DNA of 64,000 nt from positions 3,240,501 through 3,304,500 of the forward strand of contig NZ_CP115960.1 in the NCBI RefSeq assembly GCF_027941955.1. The letters run 5' to 3'. The translations under genes and the position numbers were made by a program. The notes beneath the pieces are model-generated. The model saw nothing but the letters and a program-made list of their open reading frames with translations, made no database searches and was not told the DNA's origin. The first letter of the stretch is position 1; every line of letters begins with the position of its first letter. Shown piece after piece: positions 7,064 to 18,085 of this stretch. Source of the stretch: Sphingomonas sp. 7/4-4 (lineage in GTDB: Bacteria > Pseudomonadota > Alphaproteobacteria > Sphingomonadales > Sphingomonadaceae).

Positions 7064-10000
7064 TGGCCGTGCTGCGCCGGGCGCACCGGGTGCTGGGGGT
7101 CAACCGCAGGGAACTGGGCGTCGGTTCGCTGGGCTTCGGCGGCGGCGTCCGCTCGGCACTGCTGTCCTCCGCAGGCCCCGCGGGCATGATCGGCGGTCTC
7201 GCCGCGATCGTCGCGCTGGGGCTGCCGACGGCGGCGCAAGCCCAGACCGCCGTCGGAAACGGCACCGCGTCAGGTACCCGGAGCATTGCGATCGGAACCA
7301 CCGCCACCACTGCGACTGCGAGTGGGGCAGATAGCGTCGCGATCGGCAATACAGCAACGGCAAGTGGACAGGATGCCGTTGCGCAAGGTCACAATTCCAA
7401 CGCTGCTGCCCAGAACGCTGTCGCAATCGGTTTCCAGGCGGCCGCGACTCAGATCAACACCGTCTATCTCGGCGCGCGCACCTTGGCCGGATCGGGAGCG
7501 CTCTCACCGGGCGCCATTGCCATCGGCACGGATGTGACGGCGTCTCTCAATAATGCCATCGCGATGGGAACGCAGAGCGTTTCATCGGCACAATATGCGG
7601 TGGCTATCGGCCTGAATGCGCGGGCCACAGGCGCCGGCGGCGCGGTGGCGATTGGTCAGGGCACAGTCTCGAGCAGTGTCAATTCGGTCGCGATCGGCGT
7701 GCAATCCAGTGCCACCAGCGGGGGTGCCAGCGCGTTAGGCACCTTCGCCCAAGCTACGGGAGGGAACTCCACTGCGGTCGGCGTTGGCTCCACGGCCAGC
7801 AACAGCTATGCGTGGGCCGGCGGATATCAGTCCGTCGCCAGCGGCGTCAACAGCATAGCGGTCGGCCGCCTTGCCAATGCCGCCGGCGGGGATTCGGCCA
7901 CCGTCGGCTTCAATTCCAGCGCGGCGGGAATCAGCGCATCGGCGTTCGGCACCGTCGCAAATGCCTCGGGAGACTATTCGCTGGCTCTGGGTAACCAATC
8001 CGTGTCGACCGGATTCGGCTCGGTCGCGGCGGGTTCCGGAGCCCAAGGCACGGCATTGGGGGCCGTCGCAGTCGGCAACAACGCGCTCGCCACCCTCGAC
8101 CGCGCGACCGCGCTGGGCGTTAGCGCGTCGGCGGGTGCAGCGAGCGCGCTGGCCGTAGGCGACACCGCGAACGCGAGCGCTGCCGATGCCTTGGCAGTCG
8201 GCCGTGTGTCACAGGCATCAGGCCTTGCTGCTACTGCCGTCGGAAATGCAGCTCGGTCGCTGGGGGACAGTTCGCTTGCCCTCGGGACGCAAGCGGCGGC
8301 GATTGGCGCCAGCACGGTTGCGGTCGGACAGGGTGCCGGTGCCGGTTCGACCGTTGCCAATTCCGGCTCGGTTGCGGTGGGCATTGCCAGCGGCACGCTC
8401 GTGAGCGGTGCCCAGAATACCGCGATGGGCGGGGGTATCCCCAGCGCGATGCGAGGCGCGGGATCCGGCGTCTCGGGAACGCGCAACATCGCCTTTGGAA
8501 CCGGCGACGGCACGGTCGCCTACGACGCTACGCTGGATGCCGCCGCGGGTAGCCTGGTGACGGGCAACGACAATGTCGCCATCGGCACCAATGCGGGCAT
8601 CGGCGTCGCCAGCAACGCGACGACCTCGATCGGCTATAATGCGAAAGCGAGCGCGAACAACGCGATCGCGATGGGCAATACGGCAGTCGCCAATGCCGCC
8701 GACTCCGTCGCCATCGGCACTAACACCACGGCCACCGGCGGCAAGGCGGTGGCGATCGGCGCCGGCAACGTCGCCAATGGCGACGGCGCGGTCGCGATCG
8801 GCGATCCCAGCACCGCGACCGGCGACGGCGCAGTGGCGCAGGGCAAGGACAATACCGCCACCGGCAACGGTTCGGTGGCGATGGGCAACACCAACATGGT
8901 CGGCGGCGGCGGACAGGCGATCAGCACGCCCGGCACGGCGGCGCAGGGCGCGGTCGGCATCGGCTATCAGAACACGGTGGTCGGCCAGGGCTCGGTGGCG
9001 CTCGGCAGCACCAGCAGCGCGCTGGCGGCGGGCGCAGTGGCGTTCGGCGACACGGCGGTCGCCAACAATGCCGGCGACGTGGCGCTCGGCTCCGGCAGCA
9101 CGACCGCGGCAGCGGTGGGGACGGCCGGGGCGACGATCAATGGCACCAATTATGCCTTCGCCGGCACCACGCCCACCAGCACGGTCAGCGTGGGATCAGG
9201 CGCTTTGCAGCGGACGATCACCAACGTCGCGGCCGGCCGCATCGACGGCAGCTCGACCGACGCAGTCAACGGCTCGCAGCTCTTCGCGACCAATCAGGCG
9301 GTGGACAGCCTCGGCACGCAGGTGAACCAGAACACCACCGACATCACCAATCTCGATGGCCGCGTGACGACGGTCGAAGGCGCCGTCACCAACATCACCA
9401 CCGGCGGCGGCATCAAATATTTCCACGCCAATTCGGTGCTGGCCGATTCCACGGCGATCGGCACGAACTCGGTCGCCGTCGGTCCGGTCGCGGCGGCGGA
9501 CAATGCCGGCGGCGTGGCGATCGGCCTCAACAGCCATGCGATCAGCAGCGGCAGCATCGCCATCGGCCAAGGCTCCGTCACCGGCAATGCGGGCGATCTC
9601 ACGCGAGTCAATCAGGTCGCGATCGGCAATAATGCCGCCGCCACCGCGCAGAATAGCGTCGCACTCGGCGACGGCTCCGTCGCGAGCGGCCCGCAGGCCA
9701 CGGCTTTGGGCTCGCTCGCCTCCGCGACCGGCTCGAACAGCGTCGCGGTCGGCCGCAACAGCCAGGCCGGGAATTCCGGCACGGCGCTGGGCACCACTGC
9801 CCAGGCCAACGGCACGCGCTCGACGGCGCTCGGCCAGAATGTCCAGGCGAACGTCGTCGACGGCACCGCCGTCGGCTATGGAACGCGGGTGACCGCCGCC
9901 GGCGGCCTCGCGATCGGCACCAATGCCGCGGCAAACGATGCAAACGCAGTCGCACTCGGCACCAACTCGACCACCGCCGCAGCGGTGGGCACGGCGAGCA

Positions 10001-13000
10001 CGGTGATCGGCGGCACGACCTATAATTTCGCCGGCACCACGCCGCTGAGCACGGTGAGCGTGGGTGCCGTCGGTGCCGAGCGGACGATCACCAACGTGGC
10101 GGCGGGGCGTATCAGCGGCAGTTCGACCGATGCGGTCAACGGCTCGCAGCTGTTCGCGACCAACCAGGCGGTCAGCACGCTGACGAACACGGTCAACGCG
10201 ACCGCCATACACTATCTCAGCGTCAACGACGGCGGCGTCACCGGCGGCAATTACACCAATAACGGCGCGAGCGGGTGAATTCGATCGCCTTGGGCGTGAA
10301 TGCGGCTTCGGCGGCGTCGAATAGCGTCGCCATCGGCAACGGCGCTGCCAATCAAAATACCACCGGAACCATCGTAGACGCCGTTGCGATCGGCTCGTTG
10401 GCGCAAACCACGGGCCAAAGGGCGACGGCTCTCGGTACCGGTGCCCAATCACTCTCTCAAGCGACGATCGCGCTCGGCGCGGCGGCGTCAGCAACCAACG
10501 CTTATGCTGTTGCCATAGGATCCGGCGCACCGGCAGGGGGCGCAAGTGCGACCGGCATCGGAGCCATCGCCATCGGTGGCGGTGGCGGAACCGTGCCCAC
10601 CGGTGCTCCAGCCTCTGCAACCGCATCACGCGCAATCGCCATCGGCCAGAACACGGTCGCCGCGTTCCAGAACTCGGTTGCCATGGGCAACAGGTCCGTG
10701 GTCGGCAGCGCCTCCTCGGTGGCTCTGGGCGACACCGCCACCACGGGTGCGACGGGCGTCAACGTCGCCATCGGCAATCTGAGCACGGCCAATGCCAGCA
10801 CCGCCGCCGGCGGCGCGGTGGCGATCGGACGGTCCAACACCGCCTTCGGCGACGGCGCGGTATCGATCGGCGATCCGAGCTTTGCCAGCGGCACCGGCGC
10901 GTTCACCGGCGGCGCCAACAACATCGCCAACAGCGACGGCACCGCCACTGCAACGGTCGCGAACCAGGCCAATGGCGCAGTGGCGATCGGCAACAACAAC
11001 CGCGCGATCGGCCAGGGCAGCGTCGCGCTCGGCAACGGCTCGACCGCCGGTGCGGCGGGCATCGCCGGGAATGTCGCGCTCGGCAACGGTGCGACTGCCA
11101 CGGCAAGCGCGGGCGATGTCGCGCTCGGCTCGGGCAGCAGCACCCTGGCGGCGGTGGGCACGGCCGGCGCCACCGTCAACGGCACCAACTATGCCTTTGC
11201 CGGCACCACGCCCACCAGCACGGTGAGCGTCGGCGCGGCGGGTGCGGAGCGGACGGTCACCAATGTCGCGGCCGGCCGGATCAACGGCGGCTCGACCGAT
11301 GCGATCAACGGCTCACAGCTGTTCGCGACCAACCAGGCAGTGGACAGCCTCGGCACGCAGGTGAACCAGAACACCACCGACATCACCAATCTCGGCAACA
11401 CGGTCAACAACATCACCACCGGCGGCGGGATCAAATATTTCCATGCCAATTCGTCCCAGCCGGACAGCCAGGCGCTGGGAACCGACTCGGTCGCGATCGG
11501 CCCCAACGCAGTGGCCAACAATGCAGGCGACATCGCGCTCGGCTCGGGCTCGAGCACTTTGGCGGCAGTGGGCACGGCGAGCGCGCTGATCGGCGGCAAT
11601 ACCTATAATTTCGCCGGGACGACGCCGCTCAGCACGGTGAGCGTGGGCGCGGTGGGCGCCGAGCGGACGATCACCAATGTCGCGGCAGGCCGTCTCGACG
11701 GCAGCTCGACCGACGCAGTCAACGGCTCGCAGCTCTTCGCGACCAACCAGCAGGTGACGATCAACACCAACGATATCGCCAGTCTCGACGGCCGGGTGAC
11801 GACGGTCGAGGGCAGCCTCACCAATCTCGGCGGCGCGATCACCAACATCGCCGGCGACACTTCGACCGCCTACACCGACGCGAATGGCCTCGGCATCCGT
11901 TATGTCCGCACCAACGAGACGGGCCTCGCGCAAACCGATGCCTTTGCCCAAGGAGTGGGATCGAGCGCGATCGGCTATCAGGCGACGGCTACCGCCAGGA
12001 ACGCAGTGGCGCTCGGGCGCGACGCGCTGGCCAGCGTCGACGGTTCGCTGGCGCTGGGCGCGGGTTCGATCGCCGATCGTGCGATCGCGCCGGTCAGCGG
12101 CACGATCGCGGCGGGCATCGGCTTCGTTCCGTACAATACGACGGACGCGACGATGCTCGGTGCCGTTTCGGTCGGCAATGCGGCGACGAGCGAATATCGC
12201 CAGATCATCAATGTCGCCGACGGCACCAGCGCGCAGGATGCCGTGACGCTGCGCCAGCTTCAGGGCGCCATCGCTTCGGTCTCGGTCACTCCGGTGCTGT
12301 ACTTCCACGCCAATTCGTCGGCGCCGGACTCGCTGGCGGTCGGTGCGGAATCGATCGCGGTCGGCCCGACCACGGTGGTCAACGGCGACAATGGCATCGG
12401 CATGGGCAACGGCGCGATCGTCGATCAGACTGCGCCGGGCGGCACTGCGATCGGGCAGAACGCCCATGTCTCGCAGGCCGACGGCATCGCGCTCGGCACC
12501 AATTCGGTCGCCAACGGAATTCAGTCGATCGCGATCGGTCCGGGCGCCAATGCCAGCTTCTCGGGCAGCGTCGCGCTCGGCGCCGGGGCGACGACGGCGG
12601 TCGGCTCGCGGACGGGCTATGCCGGCTATGGGCTCGCCGCGCCGCAGAACTCGGCAGGCGAGGTGTCGGTGGGCAGCGCGGGCGCCGAGCGGCAGCTCAC
12701 CAATGTCGCCGCGGGCTCGGCGCCGACCGACGCAGTGAACGTCAGCCAGCTCAATCAGGTCGCGCAGAACACCGCCACGTCGCTCGGCGGCGGCGCGTCC
12801 TATGACTCGACGACGGGCAATTATACCGCGCCGAGCTACAGCGTGGGCGGCAACACCTACAACAATGTCGGCGACGCGCTGGGAGCCCAGAACACCCAGA
12901 TCAACAATATCGACAACCGGGTGACCACGATCGAGAACGGCGTCACCAATGTCGACGCGCGCGTCACCGACCTGACCAACAACGTCACCAATCTCGGCAA

Positions 13001-13889
13001 CAGCACCGCTGCCGGCCTCGGTGGCAATTCGAGCTACGATCCGACCACCGGCACCGTCACGACCAACCTGAATGTCGGCGGCAACACCTATAACAGCGTC
13101 AACGATGCCCTGACGGCGATCAACACGACCGCCGGCGCCGGCTGGAACATCCAGGCCAATGGCGGCCCGACGACGAACGTTCCGTCGAACGGCACGCTCA
13201 ACGTGACCGCCGGCTCCAACACGGTGGTGACGCTGAACGGCAACCAGCTCCAGGTCGCGATGGCGGACAATCCGACATTCAGCGGCGTGGTCAATGCCAA
13301 TGGCGGGCTTGCTGTGGGGGCTAATACGGGTGTCAACATGGGGGGCAACGTGGTGCAGAATGTCGGCGCGGGGGCGGTGAACGCCACGTCGACCGATGCG
13401 GTCAACGGGTCGCAGCTCCACCAGGTGCAGCAGGTCGCCAACAATTCGGTGCAGTACGATGCCACCGGCAACTCGGTGACCTTCAACCCGGGCGGGGCGG
13501 CGACCACGCTGCACAACGTCGCGGCCGGCGTCGCGCCCACCGACGCGGTCAACGTCAAGCAACTCGGCGACGGCCTCGCCAGCACGCTCGCCTCGGCCAA
13601 CGCCTATACCGACACGCGGCTGGCCGGCGTCGAGTTCGACCTGTCGCAGGTCCGAAGGGATGCCAATGCCGGAACCGCGGGCGCACTGGCGGCGGCGGGG
13701 CTTCCCCAGGCGTTCGAGCCCGGCCGCGGGATGCTGGCCTTCGGTGCCGGCACCTATCAGGGGCAGTCCGCCTTCGCCCTCGGCGTCTCGCGGGTGATGG
13801 ATGACGGAAAGACCGTCATCAAAGCGGGCGCGACCTACGACACGCAAAAGCGGGTCGGCGCCAATGCCGGTGTCGGCTTCCAGTTCTGA
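7063..13889 (+). CDS. Giant YadA-type trimeric autotransporter adhesin; split by one frameshift
   Basis: Two frames (7063-10278 and 10275-13889) form one gene. Adding one G to the GGG at 10273-10275 turns GCGGGTGAAT into an open frame (GASG-VNSIALG), giving about 2275 residues. In order: an N-terminal signal ending TAAQA near residue 60; a very long head of YadA-like repeats built on SVAIG/AVAIG/IALG steps with A.A.G turns, which form a left-handed beta roll; at least four neck motifs (TNVAAGR, STDAVNGSQLFATNQ) each followed by short coiled stalk pieces (DGRVTTVEGAV); then an extended stalk, and a C-terminal YadA anchor of about 80 residues starting ANAYTDTRLAG and ending in phenylalanine (GVGFQF), the signal read by the Bam complex. 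Expected role: surface adhesion or autoagglutination as a homotrimer. BamE-like and Skp-like genes follow. Confidence 0.9.
9301..9355 (+). repeat. 55-bp perfect direct repeat inside the adhesin, copy 1
   Basis: These 55 bases are identical to 11340-11394. They encode the start of a stalk after a neck (VDSLGTQVNQNTTDITNL). Similarity continues on both sides (neck upstream; ITTGGGIKYFHANS downstream), so a whole neck-stalk-head block was duplicated within the gene. Confidence 0.9.
11340..11394 (+). repeat. 55-bp perfect direct repeat inside the adhesin, copy 2
   Basis: Second copy of 9301-9355, about 2.04 kb downstream. The spacing would allow slippage or recombination that removes or adds one head-neck block while keeping the frame. 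Confidence 0.9.
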
Positions 13890-13926
13890 CCTCCCATCTC
13901 CCATCTGATCTTCCAAGGAGGACGCA

Positions 13927-14361
13927 ATGAAAACCAGGTTCCTCGCGCTCACGATCCTTACGGGCCTCATGAGTCCAGCCGCGGCCGTCGCTCAGAAGGC
14001 CCCACCGGCGCCCGCGGCCACGACCTATGTGGCATCGGTCGATCCCTCGGCCTTTCACAAGGCACCGCTCGAGCACAAGAAACTGGGCGTGACGGTGAGC
14101 CCCGCCTCGGTGCGGCTGATCACGCCGGGGGTCGACAAGTTCAGCATCTATCCGCTGCTCGGCCCGCCGCATTTCGGCGAGGGCATCACCCGGCGATGGA
14201 ATTACGTGCTGTTCTTCCCGGTCGCGCCGGGAAGCGTGGAGCGGGTACGCTGCCGGATGCAGATCCGCTTCGAGCGGCAGCGCGGACGGTATAGCGTCAC
14301 GGTTTCCGAAGTGATCTGGCAGGAGCAATCCTGCGCGGACCGGGTTGCAGCGGCGAGCTGA
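13927..14361 (+). CDS. Secreted BamE/SmpA-like protein following the adhesin
   Basis: 144 residues with a cleavable signal (MKTRFLALTILTGLMSPAAAVAQ) and no lipobox cysteine. The mature part has the pattern YPLLGPPHFGEG...RRWNYVLFF...CRMQIRFE, which resembles the SmpA/OmlA (BamE) fold: a short helix, a G.P turn, then W.Y beta strands. Two late cysteines (CRMQ and SCADR) could pair. A good ribosome site (AAGGAGG) lies just before the ATG. It starts 37 bases after the adhesin stop and precedes a Skp-like gene, so a periplasmic assembly role for the adhesin is a reasonable inference. The true BamE of this genome is probably the lipoprotein at 46031-46510. The family call rests on pattern only. 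Confidence 0.6.
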   Translation: MKTRFLALTILTGLMSPAAAVAQKAPPAPAATTYVASVDPSAFHKAPLEHKKLGVTVSPASVRLITPGVDKFSIYPLLGPPHFGEGITRRWNYVLFFPVAPGSVERVRCRMQIRFERQRGRYSVTVSEVIWQEQSCADRVAAAS

Positions 14362-14380
14362 TTGGGTGAGAGGTGGCGGC

Positions 14381-14905
14381 ATGCGATTGATCGGCTTGTT
14401 CGTCACCTCTCTGGCGTTTGCCAGCCCTGCATTTGCACAGACCTTCGGGCCGCCGATCCCGGGCTATTGCATGCTCTCGCGCACAGGCGCGATCAGCGCC
14501 TCGCGCGCGGGCCAGTCGCTGCAGGCGCAGCTCAAGCAGATGCAGGTGTCTTTGAACGGCGAGCTGGCGCAGCGGCGCGCGGCCCTCGATCAGCAGCGCC
14601 GGGCGCTGGAAGCGCGGCAAAGCGCAATCGCGCCCATCGAATTCCAGCGGCAATTGGCCGTTCTCAACCAGCAGGCACAGGCGCTCGAGCAGCAGCAGAA
14701 TGCGCGATTCATCGCCGCCCAGACGCGCGGCCAGCAGCAGATCGATCGTGCGCTCAACGACGCGCTCAGCCGCGTCATCACGCGCAGCGCATGCAGCGTC
14801 GTGATGGAGCGCGACCACGCTTATGGCTGGAACAATGCCATGGACATCACCGCGGCTGCCGCCCGTGAGATGGACGGCGTGCTGCAAAACGTCATTCTCC
14901 AATGA
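14381..14905 (+). CDS. OmpH/Skp-family periplasmic chaperone-like protein
   Basis: 174 residues. A signal peptide (MRLIGLFVTSLAFASPAFA) is followed by a short beta start and then about 90 residues of continuous coiled-coil helix rich in Q, A and R (LQAQLKQMQ ... RRAALDQQRRALEARQ ... QQNARFIAAQ), the layout of Skp/OmpH tentacles. Skp trimers hold unfolded outer-membrane proteins in the periplasm. ATG at 14381 was chosen for the signal and lies 20 bases after the BamE-like stop, so the two are very likely co-transcribed with the adhesin. Alternative: an unrelated coiled-coil secreted protein. Confidence 0.75.
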   Translation: MRLIGLFVTSLAFASPAFAQTFGPPIPGYCMLSRTGAISASRAGQSLQAQLKQMQVSLNGELAQRRAALDQQRRALEARQSAIAPIEFQRQLAVLNQQAQALEQQQNARFIAAQTRGQQQIDRALNDALSRVITRSACSVVMERDHAYGWNNAMDITAAAAREMDGVLQNVILQ

Positions 14906-14912
14906 GGTGATG

Positions 14913-14943
14913 CCTCGCTGCGCTCCCGGCGCAGCGAGGCAAA
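14913..14943. terminator. Bidirectional hairpin between convergent genes
   Basis: A perfect 13-bp inverted repeat (TGCCTCGCTGCGC / GCGCAGCGAGGCA) with a 5-base loop lies between the stop of the Skp-like gene (14905, plus) and the stop of the TonB receptor (14949, minus). It has no long T run but its position and stability fit a shared terminator. Confidence 0.7.
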
Positions 14944-14948
14944 GCAGG

Positions 14949-17806
14949 TCAGAATGTCGCGCGGACGCCGAAATTGTACCGCGCGCCGCTATCCTGAAGC
15001 ATCAGGAAGCGATCCTGGATGGCCGACCATTCGTCGACCCGCGCCTTGGTGACGTTGACGCCCTGGACATAGAGCTGGAAGTTCGGCGTCACATCATAGC
15101 CCAGGTTGAAATCGAGCTGGCCATAAGCCGACCGGTTTCGCGGGCGCGCCTGGTCCGAGCGGCAGGCCCGCAGATAGTCCGAACGCCAATTGTACGAAAC
15201 GCGCGCCGCCAGGCCGAATTTCTCGTAGAACACGCTGCCGTTCGCCGAATGGGGCGAAAGGCCGTTATAGCCGCAATCATAATCCGACAGCGTCGTGTCG
15301 CGATTGGCCTTGCTGTCGACATAGGTATAGTTGCCGGCCACGCCGAAGCCCGAGGCGAAACCGCCCAGGAAATCGAACGAATATTGGCCGCCGACCTCGA
15401 TCCCGCGGATATAGCCCGTCTGGCCGTTGCGCGTGCGCGTATCCTGGAACACCCGCCCGAACCGCTCGACCGGCAGCGTCTGGAGCTCGAGGAAGTCGCT
15501 CAGAGTCTTGTAGAAGCCGCCGATGCTCAGATAACTGACCGGTGACAGATACCATTCCAGCGACAGATCGTAATTGGTCGACTTGAACGGTTGCAGCGCG
15601 GGATTGCCGCCGCTCGACAAGGGCACCGACACGCGCCCGCCAAAGGAATTGTCGACACCCAGATCGGTAAGCGTCGGGCGAGTCACCGTCTGCGAAAAGG
15701 CCGCGCGTGCGATCAGTTTGTCGGTCAGGTTCACCTTGAGATTCGCCGAGGGCAACGCATTGACATAGCTGTTGCGGACCGAGACCGGCGTGGAATCGCC
15801 ATATTGATATTGCAGCGTGTCGTCGCCGGGCGTGTTGGTGATGTTCACTACCGGCAGCGCGAATCCGCGCGAGATCGTCTGCGTGCGGACGACGCGGATG
15901 CCGGCATTGCCCGACCAGTTCGTTCCGCCGAACTGCATGGCGATATAGCCGGCCAACAGCTCTTCCTGGACATCCAGCCGGCTGCCCAGATTCTCGCGCA
16001 CGCCATAGGGACCGCCCGGCAATGCCAGCAGGCGCGCCGCTTCGGCGGCCTGCTCGGCCGCGGTTCGTCCTTGCCGGGGCCGGGCCAGGTTCGCCGGATC
16101 GGAGAGGAAGGCGATCACCGCGCGCGGGTCATAAGTGAAGAATTGCGCGGGCACATTCTCGCTGCCCGACACGCCCGACAGGAAATTGTCGAGCTTGAAG
16201 GGCTCGAGCAGCGACGTGTCCATCGGGATCTCGTACCCGCAATAGGCGCAGTTCCCGTCCTGGTTGTTCTGCGTGCGGCGAAGCTTGCTGCGATCGGAAT
16301 AGGAAAAGCCGATCCGGACCGCCTGCAACGGGCTGTCATGCACCTTGAATTCGGTGTCGAGATGATATTCGGAGCCCTGGTCCTGCACGCGATTGTCGTC
16401 GGCGGCAGTGAAATGCGCCCGCATCAGCGACGGATCGGTGATGTTGCCCGAATTGGACACGATCGGCAGGTCACTGCCCTTGTTCAAGTCGAAGCGCGGG
16501 CTGGTCTGCGCCAGCGAGCCGACCACGACGAACATTCCCGGCGCGCGCTGCTTCGCGCGGGTGTTCGAGGCATCGAGCCGTACCTCGACATCCTCGCTCG
16601 GCCGCCATCTGAGATTGCCGCCGATCTGATAGGTCGTGGTCAGCCGGTCGCTGGGATTGACGATATTGTCGTTCTGGGAAAGCGACACTGCGTCGGCCAG
16701 CGCCGGATTGGCGGCGAGGAATTGCTGCCCGGGGCGATTGAAGCCGGTGACGGTGCCCTGCTCGTCCACCTCCATGCCGATATAGGGCGCGGAGAAGAAG
16801 TTGGCGAAGATGTTGCGGTCGCTGAACACGTCGAACTTCGAATAGATGCCGTCGACGGTCAGCAGCAGATTGTCGGCCAGCTCCGCCTGGAAGGTGCCGG
16901 AGACGTTGATACGCCGCCGGCGGTCCAGCTGCCGGGCGAACTGGACATTTTGCGGCGTGTGCACGTCGCCGGGCGTGGTGACGATCGCACCGGGCGTCAG
17001 TCCGGTCGAATCCGCCGTCCCGTCCACTGTCCGCTGCGGCCCGAACAGCCAGCCTTCGGTGCGCACATAATCGAGCTGGCTGTAGCGATCGGTGTAGGAC
17101 CCCGCCAGCACGATGCCGATCGTCTTTTCCGCGTTGGTGAAGGAGGCGACCGCTGACAGATCGGGACTCACCTTCTCGCGCAGCGTGTCATAGATGCCGC
17201 CGGCCGATGCGGCGATGTGGAAGCCGCTGCGTCCCTCGAGCGGGCGGGCGGTGACGATGTTCACGGTGGCGCCGATGCCGCCTTCCTGCAGCTCGGGCAC
17301 GCTGGATTTATAGACATCGGTGCGCTGGATCATGTTCGAGGACAGCACGTCGAACGAGAATTCCCGGCCCGGATTGTCCGTCGCCATCACGCGGCCGTTG
17401 ACCAGCACCGTATTGAATTCCGGCCCCAGCCCGCGGACCGTGATGAACTGGCCCTCGCCGCCCGAACGATCGATGGCGACGCCGGTGATGCGCTGGAGCG
17501 ATTCGGCGATGTTCGCATCGGGGAACTTGCCGACATCCTCGGCCGAAATGGTGTCGACGATCTGCTGGGCCTCGCGCTTGATCCGGGCGGAGGAAGCAAG
17601 GCTGCTGCGGATCCCGGTCACTACGATATCTTCGCCTTGGGGCGCTGCCTGCGCCGCTTCGGTTGCGGCGGCGGAAGGTTCCTGAGACGTGGTTTCCGCG
17701 CCTTCGGGCGACCCGGAAGGGGTGGTGGATTTTGCTGCGCCAGTGTCGGTGTGGAGATCGTCAACGCACTTACAAGCAAGCATGCCTTGAGCGACATCTT
17801 CATCAT
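14949..17806 (-). CDS. TonB-dependent outer-membrane receptor; frameshift behind the signal peptide
   Basis: Outer-membrane active transporter energised by TonB. The signal peptide (MMKMSLKACLLVSALTISTPTLA) is in one frame from 17806, and the receptor is in another. Adding one A to the AAAA run (TTTT on the plus strand, 17730-17733) joins LAQQ-KSTTPSG and gives about 950 residues. Next come the TonB-box/plug region (GEDIVVTGIRSSL, EDVGKFPDANIAESLQRI, TVRGLGPEFNTVLVNGR) and a barrel ending in ATF. The plug wording is typical of the large Xanthomonas/Caulobacter-type receptors often tied to plant carbohydrates, but no sugar enzymes flank it, so the substrate is unknown. GGGAGAGA is the ribosome site before the ATG. 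Confidence 0.9.
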
Positions 17807-18085
17807 TCTCTCCCTTTGCATCGCCCCCTGGTGCCGGCCGCGATCGCGAGATCGCCTTCCGCTCACGTCTCATTTATATGATTTAGGCTAGAGGCAGGCG
17901 CCGCCTTGTAAAGGCGACGAGGGGCAACTGCGCCGCCCGTTTCCGGCAGCTTGTCGCAAAAGCGGCGGGTAGACGCATTTGTGCAGAGTCCGGCGTAAAG
18001 GTCGGCAAACGAAAGACGTTCCGGATAGTCTTGCGTCCTATCCTTCGCCCGCCCTTCTCCTTGGCTGCGCCGCGTCGGCGCGGAT
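17807..18085 (-). other. Intergenic promoter region of the TonB receptor
   Basis: About 280 bases between the receptor start and the stop of copB, both on the minus strand. It must hold the receptor promoter; no clear terminator or operator could be assigned. Confidence 0.4.

Noticed and set aside
7063..13889. Regular short repeats that might suggest a CRISPR array or minisatellite
   Set aside because: The repeats vary and keep a protein frame with YadA head motifs (SVAIG, NGSQLFATN); there are no constant repeats with unique spacers and no cas genes.
11313..13970. Open frame of 885 codons on the minus strand across the adhesin
   Set aside because: It is antisense to the YadA-type repeats, contains repetitive Arg/Gly/Asp wording with no known motif, and only reflects the repeat structure and high GC of the plus-strand gene.
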